A DNA stretch of 64,000 nt, taken from positions 366,091,160 to 366,155,159 of the forward strand of contig NC_073692.1 in the NCBI RefSeq assembly GCF_029784155.1. The letters run 5' to 3'. Below, piece after piece: positions 21,785 to 34,134 of this stretch. The notes beneath the pieces are model-generated. The model was not told the origin of the DNA. It made no database searches and was given only the letters and a program-made list of their open reading frames with translations. The position numbers and the translations under genes are program-made. Positions within the stretch are counted from its first letter, which is position 1; every line of letters starts with the position of its first letter. This DNA is from Uranotaenia lowii (Eukaryota > Arthropoda > Insecta > Diptera > Culicidae).

Positions 21785-22200
21785 GATCAAAGAAAAGGAT
21801 AAACATAAACTGTCAATATCATGAATTTCACGAAAAAGATACAACTGCTCTACAAGACTTGCACACGCAATCTCCGGAGAACGTGATGGAAATGCTCGAC
21901 GCAAGCGTAGGTATAGGTAGATGATAGAGAGCCAAGAGAGATCAATAGGAGGCAAGAACACATGTGAGATATACATCGAATGTATCGATGGAAGGTTCAG
22001 CAGTCGACCGATGGAGTTCGACATGTACGCTCGCGTCGGGCGACTCCATCACGTTCATCGTGGTGTAACTGGCTAACGCGCAGTTGTACTGAAGCGGATA
22101 TTGCGGGTTCAAGTCCTGTCGGTGAGCCGTTGTATCTTTTTTTTTTTTTAATTCATGATATTTACGACTTATGTTTTTCCTTTTCTTTGATCCTCATTTT
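21785..22200. repeat. Inverted duplication carrying a tRNA-like unit
   Basis: The left arm (21785-21910) matches the reverse complement of the right arm (about 22020-22195). Both carry GATCAAAGAAAAGGA, an ATATCATGAATT block, GATACAAC and GAACGTGATGGA. The left arm lacks about 36 bases corresponding to the 5' part of the tRNA-like sequence. Short conceptual translations of the two arms also match (IHDIDSLCLSFSLI against IHDIYDLCFSFSLI). The similarity extends beyond the tRNA-like part on both sides. Confidence 0.8.
22054..22127 (+). tRNA. tRNA-like sequence with intact A and B boxes (probable pseudogene or SINE head)
   Basis: A 73-base cloverleaf folds. Acceptor TTCATCG pairs at all seven positions with CGGTGAG, using two G-U pairs. 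The D arm is GTG/CGC with GG in the loop. The anticodon arm is CAGTT/AGCGG with one A-G mismatch and loop GTACTGA, giving anticodon ACT in the standard register. The variable loop has five bases, and the T arm is GCGGG, TTCAAGT, CCTGT. Box A TGGTGTAACTGG and box B GGTTCAAGTCC fit Pol III consensus, and a run of 13 T (22137-22149) could terminate transcription. The weak pairing, odd anticodon and inverted partial copy argue for a tRNA-derived repeat. Transcription is possible but untested. Confidence 0.5.
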
Positions 22201-22209
22201 TCTCTAAAA

Positions 22210-25200
22210 TTATTCATCATCTTTAAAATTTAAGTATGAACTCATTAGCGAGTGTTGCATTTGTATTGGGTTATGGTCTGAAACACCAGATGCAATTTCG
22301 GGCGTATGTATATACGGATGAGTATATACGAATCGACTCTTTCTTTCCATGGACGCAGATTTGCTGTGGGGAGACACGAAAATTCGTCATGCCTTGGTCC
22401 CAATTCGTAAAATGACTTCTTTGAATTTACCAAGATCTTACGGTTAGTATAAGATTCCAGGCCTAATTTGGGTCGCATCGGACCACGGAAAAAGGTCGCT
22501 CAATGAGCCTCAAGTTTGTATGAGATTTAGAGACATTTTGTTCGGGAGGAACATGAAAAACCATTTTTTCATCAATAATCTTGGTCTTCTTCGGCCGATT
22601 TTTTTTTAATCTTCCTTAGAGCTTATATAAATTATGACAAATATTTCATTCGAAGCGATAGAGTTAAGAAAAGAATGTTATTAAGTTTAAAAAATCCAAT
22701 AACTTTTTTAAGAATAGCATTCATCACTTTCAAGAAAACTCAAAAATATTTAAATGCATATTTATTTCGTTGAATAATGACCGATTTGATTTATATTCCG
22801 GCCTTATTATCTTATGAGAACGGAGCCAAACTTTTCAGCATTTGATTGCTAACATAAATGTTTGAAAAATATTCAAATAATACCTACTACATTTAAACTT
22901 ACATACTCAACAGATATCAAAACTTAGAATGAAATTTTTGGGCCGTTTGGGACAGACCATTTCAGATGGTTGAGGAGAAGACTTATCTTGTCCATGCATT
23001 TTATTTTATTTATGCTAAACATGATAGTTTTTGGCGCCCTAATTCGTCATATTTCATAACAAATTATGACGAAATGGCAACACTTTACAATCGAATTACG
23101 GCTTAATATCGAGGCGTTTTGAAGAATTTTCAGCAATATTTCAATTTTAGGTGTCCAATATGTACAAGATTGATCAAAATGATTTCTTCAAAAAAGAATA
23201 AAGACCAAATATGTATATTGTTTTGTTGTCTGGCTAGATGCTAGAATGCTAGATCTACCAATATGTCTCACTAAAGTCAATTTAAATTTAACTAAGAGCT
23301 CTTGAATAGCCGTTTGGAAGCATTATTGGTTTCAAAACAGTAAAAACTAATGATAATTTCAAAATGTTATTAGGTAATTAGATTTTAAAAAACAGGAACT
23401 TGAGGTTGTGATGAATTAGAATAAGGGGAATAATTCTTTGTTATGAGTATTTGCCTACATTCGGCATAACTCAAAAGAAAATTCAGGAAAAACAAATGCA
23501 AATACCAAAACACGATAACTACAAACGCTGCACTTTGAGTACTAATTAAGATTTACTGTAGCCCGGACAAACTCTTCCAACATTGTTGACTCCAACGATT
23601 TCTCGTTCCATGTTCCTCTGCCACAGTCTTCCCGTTTCTGGAAAACGGTTCCAGTTTATGGTTCCAATAATTTCAGTCCATTCGAGCTACTCTTGTTCCC
23701 GAAGAGCAAAATAGCCCCACAATTACCATTATCTGCAGTGTCCCACCCCCGGTTTTTTTGTGTGGAACTCGGTTCTAGTTAGCTCTAGGAGGTTCCAAGT
23801 TTTGCGTGTACTCGGACCCGGCAACTTTCGTAAACACTGGAAACCTATAATTTAGCATAAAGCGCAGAAATCGGCTTGGTTTTCGGTTCCGGTGTTGCGG
23901 GGGTGTTGAGGGTTTATTGCGGGTTTTGGAAGGAAAACGATAATCCCCCTTTCTACGATATGCGATTTTGCTTTTATTTCTCGGGGGCTACTGGACTCTC
24001 TTTCTCCCATTTTGGGGCGGCCATGCCGTCGTGATAGATAAACGCACTATTACGGAGGCGCGCAAAAGTTTGCCATTTTCTTCGGATTCGTTTTCCGTTT
24101 CCAACTTTCTAGGAAATCTAGGGTTTGGTTGCCACCGGTATTTCTAGGATTGTGCCATGGTGCTGCCCGGGTGAAATATCTTTCGGTCCGGATCTCTGGG
24201 AACGAGACTGACTTCTGCAGAAAGCCCCGGAAGGCAAATGGTAGGCGTGAATTTATCTCTCAGAGGCCCTCCCGTGTGCAGTAATCGTCCTCCGACAAAA
24301 CGAAACCAACCCGTGTGATCATCAAAAGCTAAAGTCACAATCTTTCACAATGTTATGGCTCAAAGTTGTCCGGAATAAAGTTTCAGTTCAGGCTCGTTAC
24401 GTTTTGACTCCCATTCCAAGAACGGTTGCAGCATCTCACTGTCTTACCCCTTTCATTGGTGAAGGACTTCAATGAGGGATGGACACGAGAAAATTGGGAC
24501 TTAAGAAAACTTAAAAGCGGAAAACCAGTCACATCGAAGTTTTGTGTTCAAGTGTACAATTTTTTTTGCCTTCAGTCCACAAATGGACAAGCCCCTCGGC
24601 GATCCGCCGAGCGAAAATAAGCTGACAGTTGGACAGCAATGGGGCTGGCTGGGCGGGCAAAAACAAATCTTTCGACCTCGAGTCATCTTTCAGAGATTCT
24701 GAACGAGTGCGCACTGGATGTCCAAATGGATTGGTGCCCTTTGGCGATGCTGCTCTGCCATTCACTGACTTTAGACGGGTAGTAGTTGGTTCTTCAATGA
24801 TAGCATGCAAAGCCATTGATAAGAACTTTGCTCGTTATGGGCTTTGCTCAAAGTGAAACATAGTTGGAGGCGAATTGGCTAGATCTCCCGAGAAAGCAAC
24901 GGTTGTCGAAAGTTTGACTTTCGAAGGCTTCTACCTTGAAATTGTCATAAGATTTTGTGAACGGAAAGCCTATGGAAGTTAAGAAACTTTCGATGTTTAA
25001 GATAATCTTGTCTTTAATCGGATGACGATAGTTTAAAAATAACTTAAATCGTTAGGTTTTCAATTTTATTTTTAATTTTTCATGATTTTTGTGATTTCTG
25101 TTAATGTTATTGTATACTGTTGAAAAATGCCATCGAGCAAAAGAAAAATTAAACGAGAAATATCAGCGGTTGCAGCTTAGAAGTTTTTTGTTACTTTTCA

Positions 25201-25499
25201 ATTTTTTTCGGCTTAGTTTGAATGGTAACAGCCATTCAAAGGCTTAAAAATATCACCTCCTTTCTCCTTGCAGATTAAAAAAATAAAATTTCAATGATTA
25301 TGGTGACATTTTTTATCCTTGCTTAATTTTCGATCAAACATAATTTTAAAAATATACCTATATAACGTCAAAATTAATTGACATGTATTTTAAGTGAAAT
25401 TTGAAATTATTTTAATCATTATAGATCATAGTTTTCTTTACTAAAAAACTTGAATTTATTTTAAGATTTGAAAACCTGCAAAAGTAATTTATAATAATA
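22210..25499. other. Unassigned DNA with a GC-richer island
   Basis: 22210-23550 is AT-rich and featureless. About 23560-24880 is noticeably more GC-rich and complex, with no frame longer than about 95 codons and no recognisable product. It may be non-coding exon, promoter or conserved intronic DNA of a gene outside the window, or unrecognised old repeat. 24890-25499 is AT-rich again. Confidence 0.35.
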
Positions 25500-26350
25500 C
25501 AACCGGACCCTCTCGTTTCCCGGCCTTTTTCCCGATCCCGGGAATCGGAAAATCTGGTGGCCTGTTTCCCTAGAATTCCCGGGATCCCGGGAAATGTTCA
25601 AAAACATGTTAAATATATACACTTCGATTGAAACATTGCTTATCGAACCATTTCTGCATACAAGACCATGATTTGTTCAAAAAGTATTCTTCATAAGGTT
25701 TTTTTTTTAATTTATTGTTAGTAAGAAAAATTAAGCTATTTTCAACAATGATAAACTTAAAAACAGTCAAACGAACTATAAGATAACCTGAACAGGTCAA
25801 ATGAAGAATTCATTCATGCAATTAGGGGTTAATAAAAAATCTTTTTATTTGTTTGATTAATCCAGCCTTTTTTCGTTTTTCTGAGTACTTAGTATATTTG
25901 TTCATGATGTGCGAAAAACGATGTTTTCTTCATTTTTCAGTTTTAAAATTCATCTGGCTTTCAAAGCCAGAGGGAAACAAGTGCATAAATGTTACTTTAG
26001 AGGAAACACAATCTGCCCACGTGCTGCGCAATTTTTCATATATTTTTCTAAGCGTTGTGGGATTTCTTTCAATGAAAACGGTGTGATATTTTTTTATAAT
26101 TTATCTATTTGAATTAGAAAAATTGCACCATATGGCTACCAAATGTCTATTGCCTCAGGAATCGGCATATTCTAATGAGTTTTGTGTGACTACATTGGCA
26201 AAAAGAGCAATAAAAATGGTTCCGGGGCTATCAGGCTTTTCCAGAGAGAAAAATCAATACATGTCGAGAATTTCCGGGAATGAAACTATGATTTCCGGGA
26301 ATTGTAATTACCGAATTTTTCTAATTCCCGGGAATTCACGACCGGGAAAT
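25500..26350. mobile_element. Non-autonomous element with CCCGGGA subterminal repeats
   Basis: The left part has TTTCCCGGCC, GATCCCGGGAAT and GGGATCCCGGGAAATG. The right part (26270-26350) has TTTCCGGGAAT, AATTCCCGGGAATT and GACCGGGAAATCC in inverted arrangement. Clusters of a palindromic CCCGGGA motif at both edges are typical of short hAT-like elements. Exact termini and target duplication were not found. Confidence 0.4.
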
Positions 26351-26812
26351 CCTCCTGAGGCGCCACTCATACCCAGTTCACGCATCCTCTCAGAAATCGA
26401 CAGAGCATGCAAACATTGAGAGTTGAGTTACTGAACTTAGAGTACGAAACGGAAAATTTAGGCGACACTCGAAGAACTCATGCGGTTTCTTCTGCATATA
26501 CTTTATAGACATACCTATAAGCAACGAATATGAACGAATACGACCATGTGTAATCAGTTTCGCAGGGTTGCCAAATTTTTTTATGAAATTCAGAGAGCTT
26601 CGTTAATAAAAAGCAGATAAGTCAGGCAAACGTGAAATAGTCGAACTGATAACCGTTCTTGCCATTCTTGAAAAAGGTATAGATATCGATAATGGTGATA
26701 TAATAAAAAATGGGTTCTAGACCCCCTGTTATACATAAGGTACCTATCAATAAATTCGATTATTTGCTTATGATCTAACACTTTGCAAGATCAAACTATC
26801 CTTGCCCTAGCA

Positions 26813-27205
26813 TAAGGTTGCCAGATTTTCTTTCAGCACGTATCTGGGCAATTTTATATAAAAACTTCCATAATCCGGGCATTTAATTTCAAAATTGACG
26901 ATCGAAAATCCGGGCAATATCCGGGCAAACTTTGTCAAAACCCAGAAATTACCAAAATCAAGAAAAAAATTTAAAAAAAAATTTATCAAAACTTTTTGAA
27001 CGATTTTAGATCGTATTTGAGGCTTTCTAAAACGTTTCATAATTGTTTCAATAAAACTAGTTAAAAAATTTCATTTTGGAAGCATAAACATAAAAAAATT
27101 ATAATTTAATTTGTATTTTTTGTTTGATATGCCAAAAAAGTGAAAAAAAATCGGAAAAAATCCGAGAATTTTCCAATGAAATCCGGGCTACCGGGAATTT
27201 CAAAA
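26813..27205 (+). mobile_element. hAT-type short element, family A, right end truncated
   Basis: It starts TAAGGTTGCCAGATTTTC and then follows the family A copy at 58769: ACGTATC-GGGC, AATCCGGGCAATATCCGGGC, TTTGTCAAAACCCAGAAATT and the AAATCCGGGC block. The similarity stops near 27205, before the expected right TIR. CCCTAGCA precedes the left end, but its duplicate cannot be found. Confidence 0.65.
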
Positions 27206-27840
27206 TCCACTCATTTTCAACCGAAGACAATCGATAATAAATTAAACTAGATAATAAATAATTAACCCGTTACTTCCCACGATTTTTTTTAAATATTTGA
27301 ACATCAAAAAAGCTTTTGTAAGGAAAGAGCTTGAACAAAAGTTGTTCCCCATGGCTTCAAAAGTTGTAATTCGTTGAAAAAAGTTTGTGATTTTTTCAAT
27401 AGTTGCTATATTGTTTTTCAATAGTTACTATATCTAAAGTTCAAGAAGGCTTATAGACAAGAACAATGAGTACACAAGGAAGTTTATACAATTATTGACT
27501 GCATCATAGTAGATTTACAAACTTGATAAAGACGCAAATGTTGTGGATCACTTGTGCTACCATGGGATGTAGAGGGTTAGACACATTGACAACTTTTATT
27601 CTTACCCCTCCTGTTCCTAGCTACGTTCTTGCTTGACCACAAATTTATATTATGAGTTATAGAGTTAATGAGTTTGATCTTGAACAATACACTGTGGATA
27701 ACCGAGTTTTAACATAAAGTACAACTACTATACTAGCCCCTGACCCCCCTAACTCCGTCCAAAGCTGATAAAAGTATAATTTTGTGAATTATAAATTATT
27801 TTAAAAATCAAAATAAAAACTTAAAAAATTTTTTTAAACT
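27206..27840. other. Unassigned AT-rich DNA
   Basis: No gene. A TGTGGATAACCGAGTTTTAAC string near 27693 resembles the repeated motif of the adjacent array and may be a remnant of the same element. Confidence 0.3.
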
Positions 27841-27930
27841 CCGGATAATCGAGTATAAATTCCGGATAATCGAATCCCGGATAATCGAGTCTCCGGATAA
27901 TCGAGTCTCCGGATAATCGAGTCCGACCTG
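27841..27930 (-). repeat. Five tandem CCGGATAATCGAGT motifs, probable pogo/Tigger-like element end
   Basis: CCGGATAATCGA begins at 27841, 27862, 27877, 27893 and 27909; the last three are spaced exactly 16 bases. In complement the right edge reads TA-CAGGTCGGACTCGATTATC, i.e. a CAG-starting terminus next to TA, as in pogo/Tigger elements with iterated end motifs. The opposite end was not found. It differs in sequence from the intact pogo-like element at 10479. Confidence 0.5.
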
Positions 27931-29393
27931 TATTCCTTAAGTTTGAATTAAAACCTATATTTCATCCGAAAACAGCAATTCGATTATAGGTATTTAGCAT
28001 TTAGCATTAACATTAGTTTTTGAAGAATCTATTACATAGATTTCCGAACCCCTCGTTTTGAAAGCCTGTGAAACTCTGCTTTAAGCCATTTACGTGAAAA
28101 TATGTTAAAAAAAAAGTTGAATTGAAGCTGGCAAAGGTGAAGTTAAACCCATCGTTGAGCTAATCAAATCTGCACAAAAGATGTGCGAAAAAGTTATTAT
28201 TCCACACCCATAATGAGTTCTCGATATTTCAACATTGTTGGCTTAAAATGTGAATGCCATTGGCACGGATACGATTTGTGACTGCTGGAGTGGAGTGAGA
28301 ACAAAATTGTGGCTTCTGGAGGATGATTAAACTTTCACTGAATTTGACACGAATTGGTATTCTTGTTTGAAATTTCTCAGAATCGATTAGATTTTTTATA
28401 TTCGTTGCAATAAATGAAGAGACTTGCTTTAATTTAAAGAAAATTAAAATTACATATTATTTCTGGTTCAATTTTGTAACTGAAGAATCTCTTATTGTAT
28501 TTTCTCGATATGTTGTCTAATAACTTTACTATTTTTACCATTTATCAGAATATTTTATAGAGCAATAATGAAATTCATCAAAATGTCTCAAACTGCAGCA
28601 CATTTGAAGGCACTGGTCTATGATCGATATACGCTCTGAGAATCTTGGTACAGAAGCCTATATCATGGAAAACTCGAATAATTCATGTAAAAATGGCATA
28701 TAAGGTCACAATAAGAATTGTGCAAAATTGTACTTACATTTTATTAAAAACACACTTTTTAACGATTTTTCAAACAGGAGATATAGCTGAACAATAAATT
28801 TTAGAATTAAATTTCAAATAACATTTTTTGGTTCAAACTGACGTACATTATTGTGATATCGAAACATATTATTTCTGTCCAAAAACAGTAATCAGGAAGA
28901 ATCAGGCATGTTTCCAAAAATCAGGGAAAACGGAAGCTTTTCATGTTACCAGGTTATCAGGATGGGCCTCAGAAAAATCAGGCTAATTTCGAAAAATCGG
29001 GCACATTGGCAACCCTGCTCGTACAGTGTGGTGGCATTTTATCCGGTTTGATTTTCATTGTGCGCCTTAACATTTTGTGGCTATGGGTCCCATATTCGGG
29101 TGACGGGTGTATTTCTTCGGAGGCCTCGTCAAATCAAAAACGTGTGACGCCCTCTTGCTCATGTAAGCCGCCCAGTTTAGCCAAACGTTGCAAAGCTGGG
29201 AGCTCTTCTTTTTTATTTTGTCGCTCCGAGAATTTCTTTGGGCTCGGTTAGTAAAACTAGCAGAATGAGTGTGGTGACGAACGTGTTGAATCGAAGCAGT
29301 CGGCTTCTCAGGCAGGCAACACTCGCCCGAAGTGCAACAATTAAACATAAATCGGATTTTGTTTGTGTGTTTCTCTAGGAGACGTGTCTTAGA
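27931..29393. other. Unassigned DNA with a hAT-like right end
   Basis: Mostly AT-rich and featureless. At about 28880-29017 there are repeated 'aatcagg' motifs ending in GGCAACCCTG, which looks like a hAT right terminus. 29020-29390 is more complex but non-coding. Confidence 0.35.
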
Positions 29394-29717
29394 TTATTTC
29401 GTGGCACTCACTCGAGGCACGAATATTGTGTGTTCCTCTTTGCCGATTAGATGCTGCAAAATCGAAAGAAAGATCGTTACAATCCCTCTAGCGATTTGAA
29501 TTACCTCTATGCCGATTAATGTTAACTGGGTGAGAGACGGAGTGGTACCTCTCACAGAAACTCTCTCGCATCTCCTTCCGTCCAGTTAATATTAATCGGC
29601 AAAGAAGTAACTCAAATCGCCAAAGCGATCCTAACGATCTCTCTGGCGATTTGGAATCATCTAATCGGGAGAGAGGAACACACAATATGCGTGCCTCGAG
29701 TGAGTGCCACGAAATAA
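29394..29717. mobile_element. Near-complete foldback palindrome, 324 bp
   Basis: Reading inward from both ends gives the same sequence: TTATTTCGTGGCACTCACTC, then GAGGCACG, ATATTGTGTGTTCCTCT, CCGATTAGATG, GATCGTTA, GCGATTTGA-TTAC, GCCGATTAAT-TTAACTGG. The arms are about 130-140 bases with roughly 85-90 percent identity by eye, around a loop near 29530-29580. No frame is meaningful. It fits a foldback-type miniature element; no clear target duplication is seen. Confidence 0.8.
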
Positions 29718-31374
29718 CTTATCCTTAAGAGCCCTCATTTCTCTTTTCAAAGCAGAGTGAGAGGCAAAAAATCCTCTTGAAGCATTATATCACCTTTGAG
29801 GCAGATAATCACTCCTTCTCATACCTTCTTGCCGCCAAAAGAGCACGAGCAGATTCATGGATGTTTGCTCTCAAATGAATCTCCGAAGCCAAAAAGGTTG
29901 TGCAACTCGTTTATTCGTTGTTTCTACATTTATCCTGTCCTGTCAATATTTTCTAAGAGCCATGAGTTTTCTCTCTCAAGAAGCTCGTGTAACTCGCTAA
30001 AAATGTGTTTATCTTTGAAATACTTTCTTTAAAATTGTTCTCTCTACCTGATTGAATTTTTAAGCTGAAACCAAGCGGTTCTATCAGCTTTCTAAATAAT
30101 ATGGTTTGTTTGATTCTTATTGCAAACATTCCAATCATCTCTCATTAAGATGGTTTTCAAAACTGTTCCTCAAGCTGTCCTCTCAACCCACATTAAATAA
30201 GTTTTAATTTTAATTTATGATAAGTTGTCCTCGCAACCTGCTGAATTTTCATTTCCCTTAGAATCTTCAGATGATTTCTAAGCTCGGTGAAAATTTATTA
30301 TTTGAAAACCCGAGTGATTTCATTGAAATAAAGTTTTGTTTTAAAAAACTATAATTTTTAAAACAATCCATGAATATTCACCAAAGTTAAAGACTAAAAA
30401 ATGCTATGAAGCATGTTGAAATCTCTCAAAATTCAGAACCTCGTTGAGTGACCCCTTGGAGAGTATGCCAAGATTCTGATACTCATCGATAGTTTTGAAC
30501 AACCTTAACGTATAGTCATACTTAAGAGAATACATATGTTGGTCTTTTCAAAAATTGCAGAACTGTTATTAACATGTAAATTATCTATAGCTTTGAGTTT
30601 TCCGTGGAGTTTATGTATATGAGAGACGTGTATTTCATGCTTTTAAACAAAAAAAAACTTTAAACTTTCAAGAAAATATGTTGAATTCATAACCGTTTTC
30701 AGAACTCACTTAAAAGCTTATCCTGGCTTAAATAATTTGGATACTATTGTTATTACAGTCTTCAGATTTTTAGACTTTCCGAGCAATATGCTCTCTTAAA
30801 CTTTTCACTTAAGGCTAACTTTTGTTTCGAAACCTATCCATTTTCCAATGTCCGTATTTAGAGCTGATAAAAATCAGTTAATAAAATAATAGAGCACGCC
30901 AACATTAACATTCCGTTGTTCGGCTGGCCATGGTAGTTGCTGTTTCGAAGCAAATTTCGCTTCTAGGATCCGTTGATGATGCTGATGATGATTGGGGCAC
31001 ACGCTACAGACGACGGGACGGATCTTTGCCATGGCCGATGGGTTCCATTGCCAAGGTCCGTTCCGTTCATGTACAAAAGCAAACCTAGCATATACCTAGC
31101 GTCATAATAATCGAAAATTTTCGCTCACGGCTGCTGCCGGGCAACAACCGAGAGACTATATCGGTTTCCCCATTGAATTCGGTGCCCCTTTCATGGTTTG
31201 GTTTTGAGTTCGGTTGAACCTGACTTGCCGGTTCCTCTGATTCACTTGGTCCGGGGCTATACCGATACCCCAAGAACTCGGAGAAGGTCTAGGGTTGCCA
31301 GATGAGTGTTTGGAATTGTGAAAAAATGTTGGTCTGTAGGGGTGTAAACAACACATATGGCCGGGCAATAACAG
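29718..31374. other. Unassigned DNA
   Basis: AT-rich to 30890, then a more complex, GC-richer segment (30900-31370) with repeated GATGAT units near 30975 and a TAGGGTTGCCAGA hAT-like terminus at about 31300 without a partner. No coding sequence is supported. Confidence 0.35.
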
Positions 31375-31830
31375 TCGTCCGAAAGCCGTCAAGCCGAAAG
31401 ATGTTAAGACGAAAGTTCATACATCAAATGGGTTATAAGGCCGAAGGATGTTTGGCTGAATAGGATAAAAGACCAAGGGTTATTTTTGCCGAATGGTCAT
31501 TACGTCGAACGGTCGTGAGTCCTAATGGAGGGTAGGCCGAATGGTCACTAGGCGCAAAGGTTGCTTGGCAAAAAAATGATAAAGAGAATGAATTTTAGAT
31601 GGAATAACTACTGTTCAGTCCAGTGAAAATTCGGCATAGCTCCATCTGGCCTATCGTCGTTTTAGACCAACGATCGTTTGGCTTAACATCCTTCTCGACA
31701 TAACATCTTTTCACCCAAAATGTTTTTGAGTGGATGATCTTCTCCCGTACGTTCCATTCGACCTAGTGGCCTATTCGGCCCGAAAATTCATTCGGCATCT
31801 ATTCTACATGACGTTTTTTCGACCGAATAA
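31375..31830. repeat. Degenerate ~20-bp repeats of GGCCGAATGGTC type in two inverted halves
   Basis: 31375-31570 holds irregular copies of GCCGAA(A/T)GG-TC-TTA-G units; 31630-31830 holds their complements (ATTCGGCC, GACCTAGTGGCC). The arrangement is a decayed inverted-repeat element with iterated ends. No coding function. Confidence 0.5.
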
Positions 31831-34134
31831 TCCAGCCCTACTAAAGTTAGTGCCTCTGCCAAAAAAAATGTTATCGTCTGTGAGAAATGCTATAATTTAT
31901 TACGCACGCTTTGAAGGATCTAACATTTAATCTCTAAGCACCCTATGACAAAATCCCCGCACCTAGAAAATAGGCGATTCGTTGCAAAAAAAATCGTAAA
32001 ACGGTGCCATAAGATAATCCGCCGAACACCGAAAGCGCATGCAACCGTGAAAGTATTTAGATAAGAACGACCGTTTCCATCTTGCCACGCGGAACTAAAA
32101 CGAGTCGAGGAAAGGATAGAAAACGGATTCGACTTCGATCTCGTGTGGCTCCCCCGCACTACTACCGGTTGGACTCCCGGACATTTTTTTATGCAAAGTC
32201 AGCAGGAAGAAAAACTAAAAACCGGAGAAAAGAAATCCGGACCAGTCCTCTGCCGTTTTCCCTTCGGGCCAAATCTACGAGTCGCAGTCTGCCACATTCA
32301 TAGAGAAAACCTTCGGAATGTCCCGGAGAGGAAGAAAACAATCAATTGACCATAAATTTTAATCTTTTGCCAATAATCTCTCGGGCCGGTTGCTGGTGGC
32401 TGCTTCTGGTAGAAGGTAGAAGGTGGAAGAATCCGTTGTCGAGCTGAGCTAGGCCCGGACTTTGGGACACGCTCGTTCGCGACTCTGCCGAAGAATTGGA
32501 GCAGCATATGAACTTGGGGAAACCGGCTTGTTCGAAAGCATTAAGGCGAGGAAGATGAAATAAAAACCTTGCTTCATAAAAATAATCCCCCCGAAGCTTT
32601 CGGGTTCGTTCGACTTTTTGCATCTTCAGTCAATTTCTAGAGACAGAAAAAGACCGATATTTACTAGCTTGAGGATTTAAAAAGAGCCCACGAGAGTCCC
32701 AAGTGGTAGCTAGGATTTTTTTTCTTACCGAGACTTCGATTTTTTTTATTTTTGAAGACTTGAGTTCAATAGACGATTTGCGCGCTTTAAAATGAACCAT
32801 ATTTCGCCGCCGGTTAGCAGTCTTTAAATCCAAATGGCAACAGATAAAACGAATGGGGATGGTAACATTCCAGAGAGGCTCCAAATCACTTGCTACGGAT
32901 CTCTAGGAGGAAGACCACTGCAGCCTTCAACCACAAGCCAGAAAACAAAACTGTGGCCACTTGGAAACTGCTTCAAGTGCGAAATCTGTGAATATACGAC
33001 TATTTAGGTATGTTTGTTCGAAGAATGGATGAGATCCATTTGAGGAGAACGAAGAAGAGGTTTGGCTTGTGCCACATTTTTTTCCCTTTCCGCTATCAAT
33101 CGGAACACAAATCAGTGGCTTGTTAATGGACCGGCCTGAGGCTTGTGCCTGACCCTTTTTGCAAAAACTCACTCAGAGCTTTTTGTTCCGATTTTCTAAC
33201 GATGGATAATTGAAAAACTTTAAACTACCTGACAGAAGCATTTCTCAACCGGCTATAGCATAGCTCTAAACACTTAGTTCTAAAAGTGGAGGCAAAATAA
33301 AGCGTTCACAAGTTTAGAAAATTGCAACCCGACAGCTGGTGCCCACATGGAAAAATGAACTTCATCAACACCAGGGGATGAGAATATTTTTTGGGTTTTG
33401 GCTGTAGTTTTTTTAATGTCATTTTTTTATTTTTATTTTCCATGTGATACCTGAAATTGACAGGCCTTTAACGCTTCAAAGTAATATGATCATAAGACTA
33501 GTTCATTTTGCACTTTTATTTGCAGTTAAAGATTTTTAGAACTAATCTCAGTTTTTTCAACGGGTTTTATGAAAAAAAGTAAAAATTTCATGAAAATATA
33601 TTTAAATGAGTACTAACAATCTCCTGATTATGAAGGTTGAAAAATTTGGTGTCAAATGGTGGGATTTAGCATGGTGATCCTGTTTAATTTTTGAGAAATT
33701 ATTTTTCCAATCTCTGTGAAAAATTTATTATTAAACAACACGTATCGAAAAAACAAGATTGAAATTTTCACCTTAAATTCTACAAAAAGCATAAACGAAA
33801 AATTTTGATAAAAAAAATTAAAAACAAGAATTTTGTTCAAAAGCTTTACATAGTTAAACATTAGGGTTCCAACTAACCGGATCATGTAAAATTTCTAAAA
33901 CCAACCATACACATTTTGCTGATTGGCCCAAAAACTGACCTGTGTGAAAATTTAGCTAAATTGGACTTGATTAAGGAGTGCATCAAAGCGCTTAAAATTT
34001 TGTTTTTTTTACCAAAACGTAAAAAAAAACTTAAAAACGTCTCAGGAGGGAAAAAAGGCAATCCGGAAAATTTGATTTGAAATTTAATGCCAAATGACTC
34101 GAATCGTCGAAATCTGGTATTACCACGAAAAACG
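31831..34134. other. Unassigned DNA, GC-richer to 33180
   Basis: 31950-33180 is more complex than its surroundings, but its open frames (at most 93 codons) do not resemble known proteins. It could be non-coding exon or regulatory DNA. 33190-34134 is AT-rich and featureless. Confidence 0.3.

Noticed and set aside
22054..22127. Functional tRNA gene
   Set aside because: A mismatch in the anticodon stem, an unusual unmodified-type ACT anticodon and a partial inverted copy with shared flanks favour a tRNA-derived repeat; kept only as tRNA-like.
26563..29017. CAGGGTTGCCAA at 26563 and GGCAACCCTG ending 29017 as two ends of one 2.45 kb hAT element
   Set aside because: The flanking 8 bases (CAGTTTCG and CTCGTACA) do not match, and another element end (27841-27930) lies between them, so pairing is not supported.
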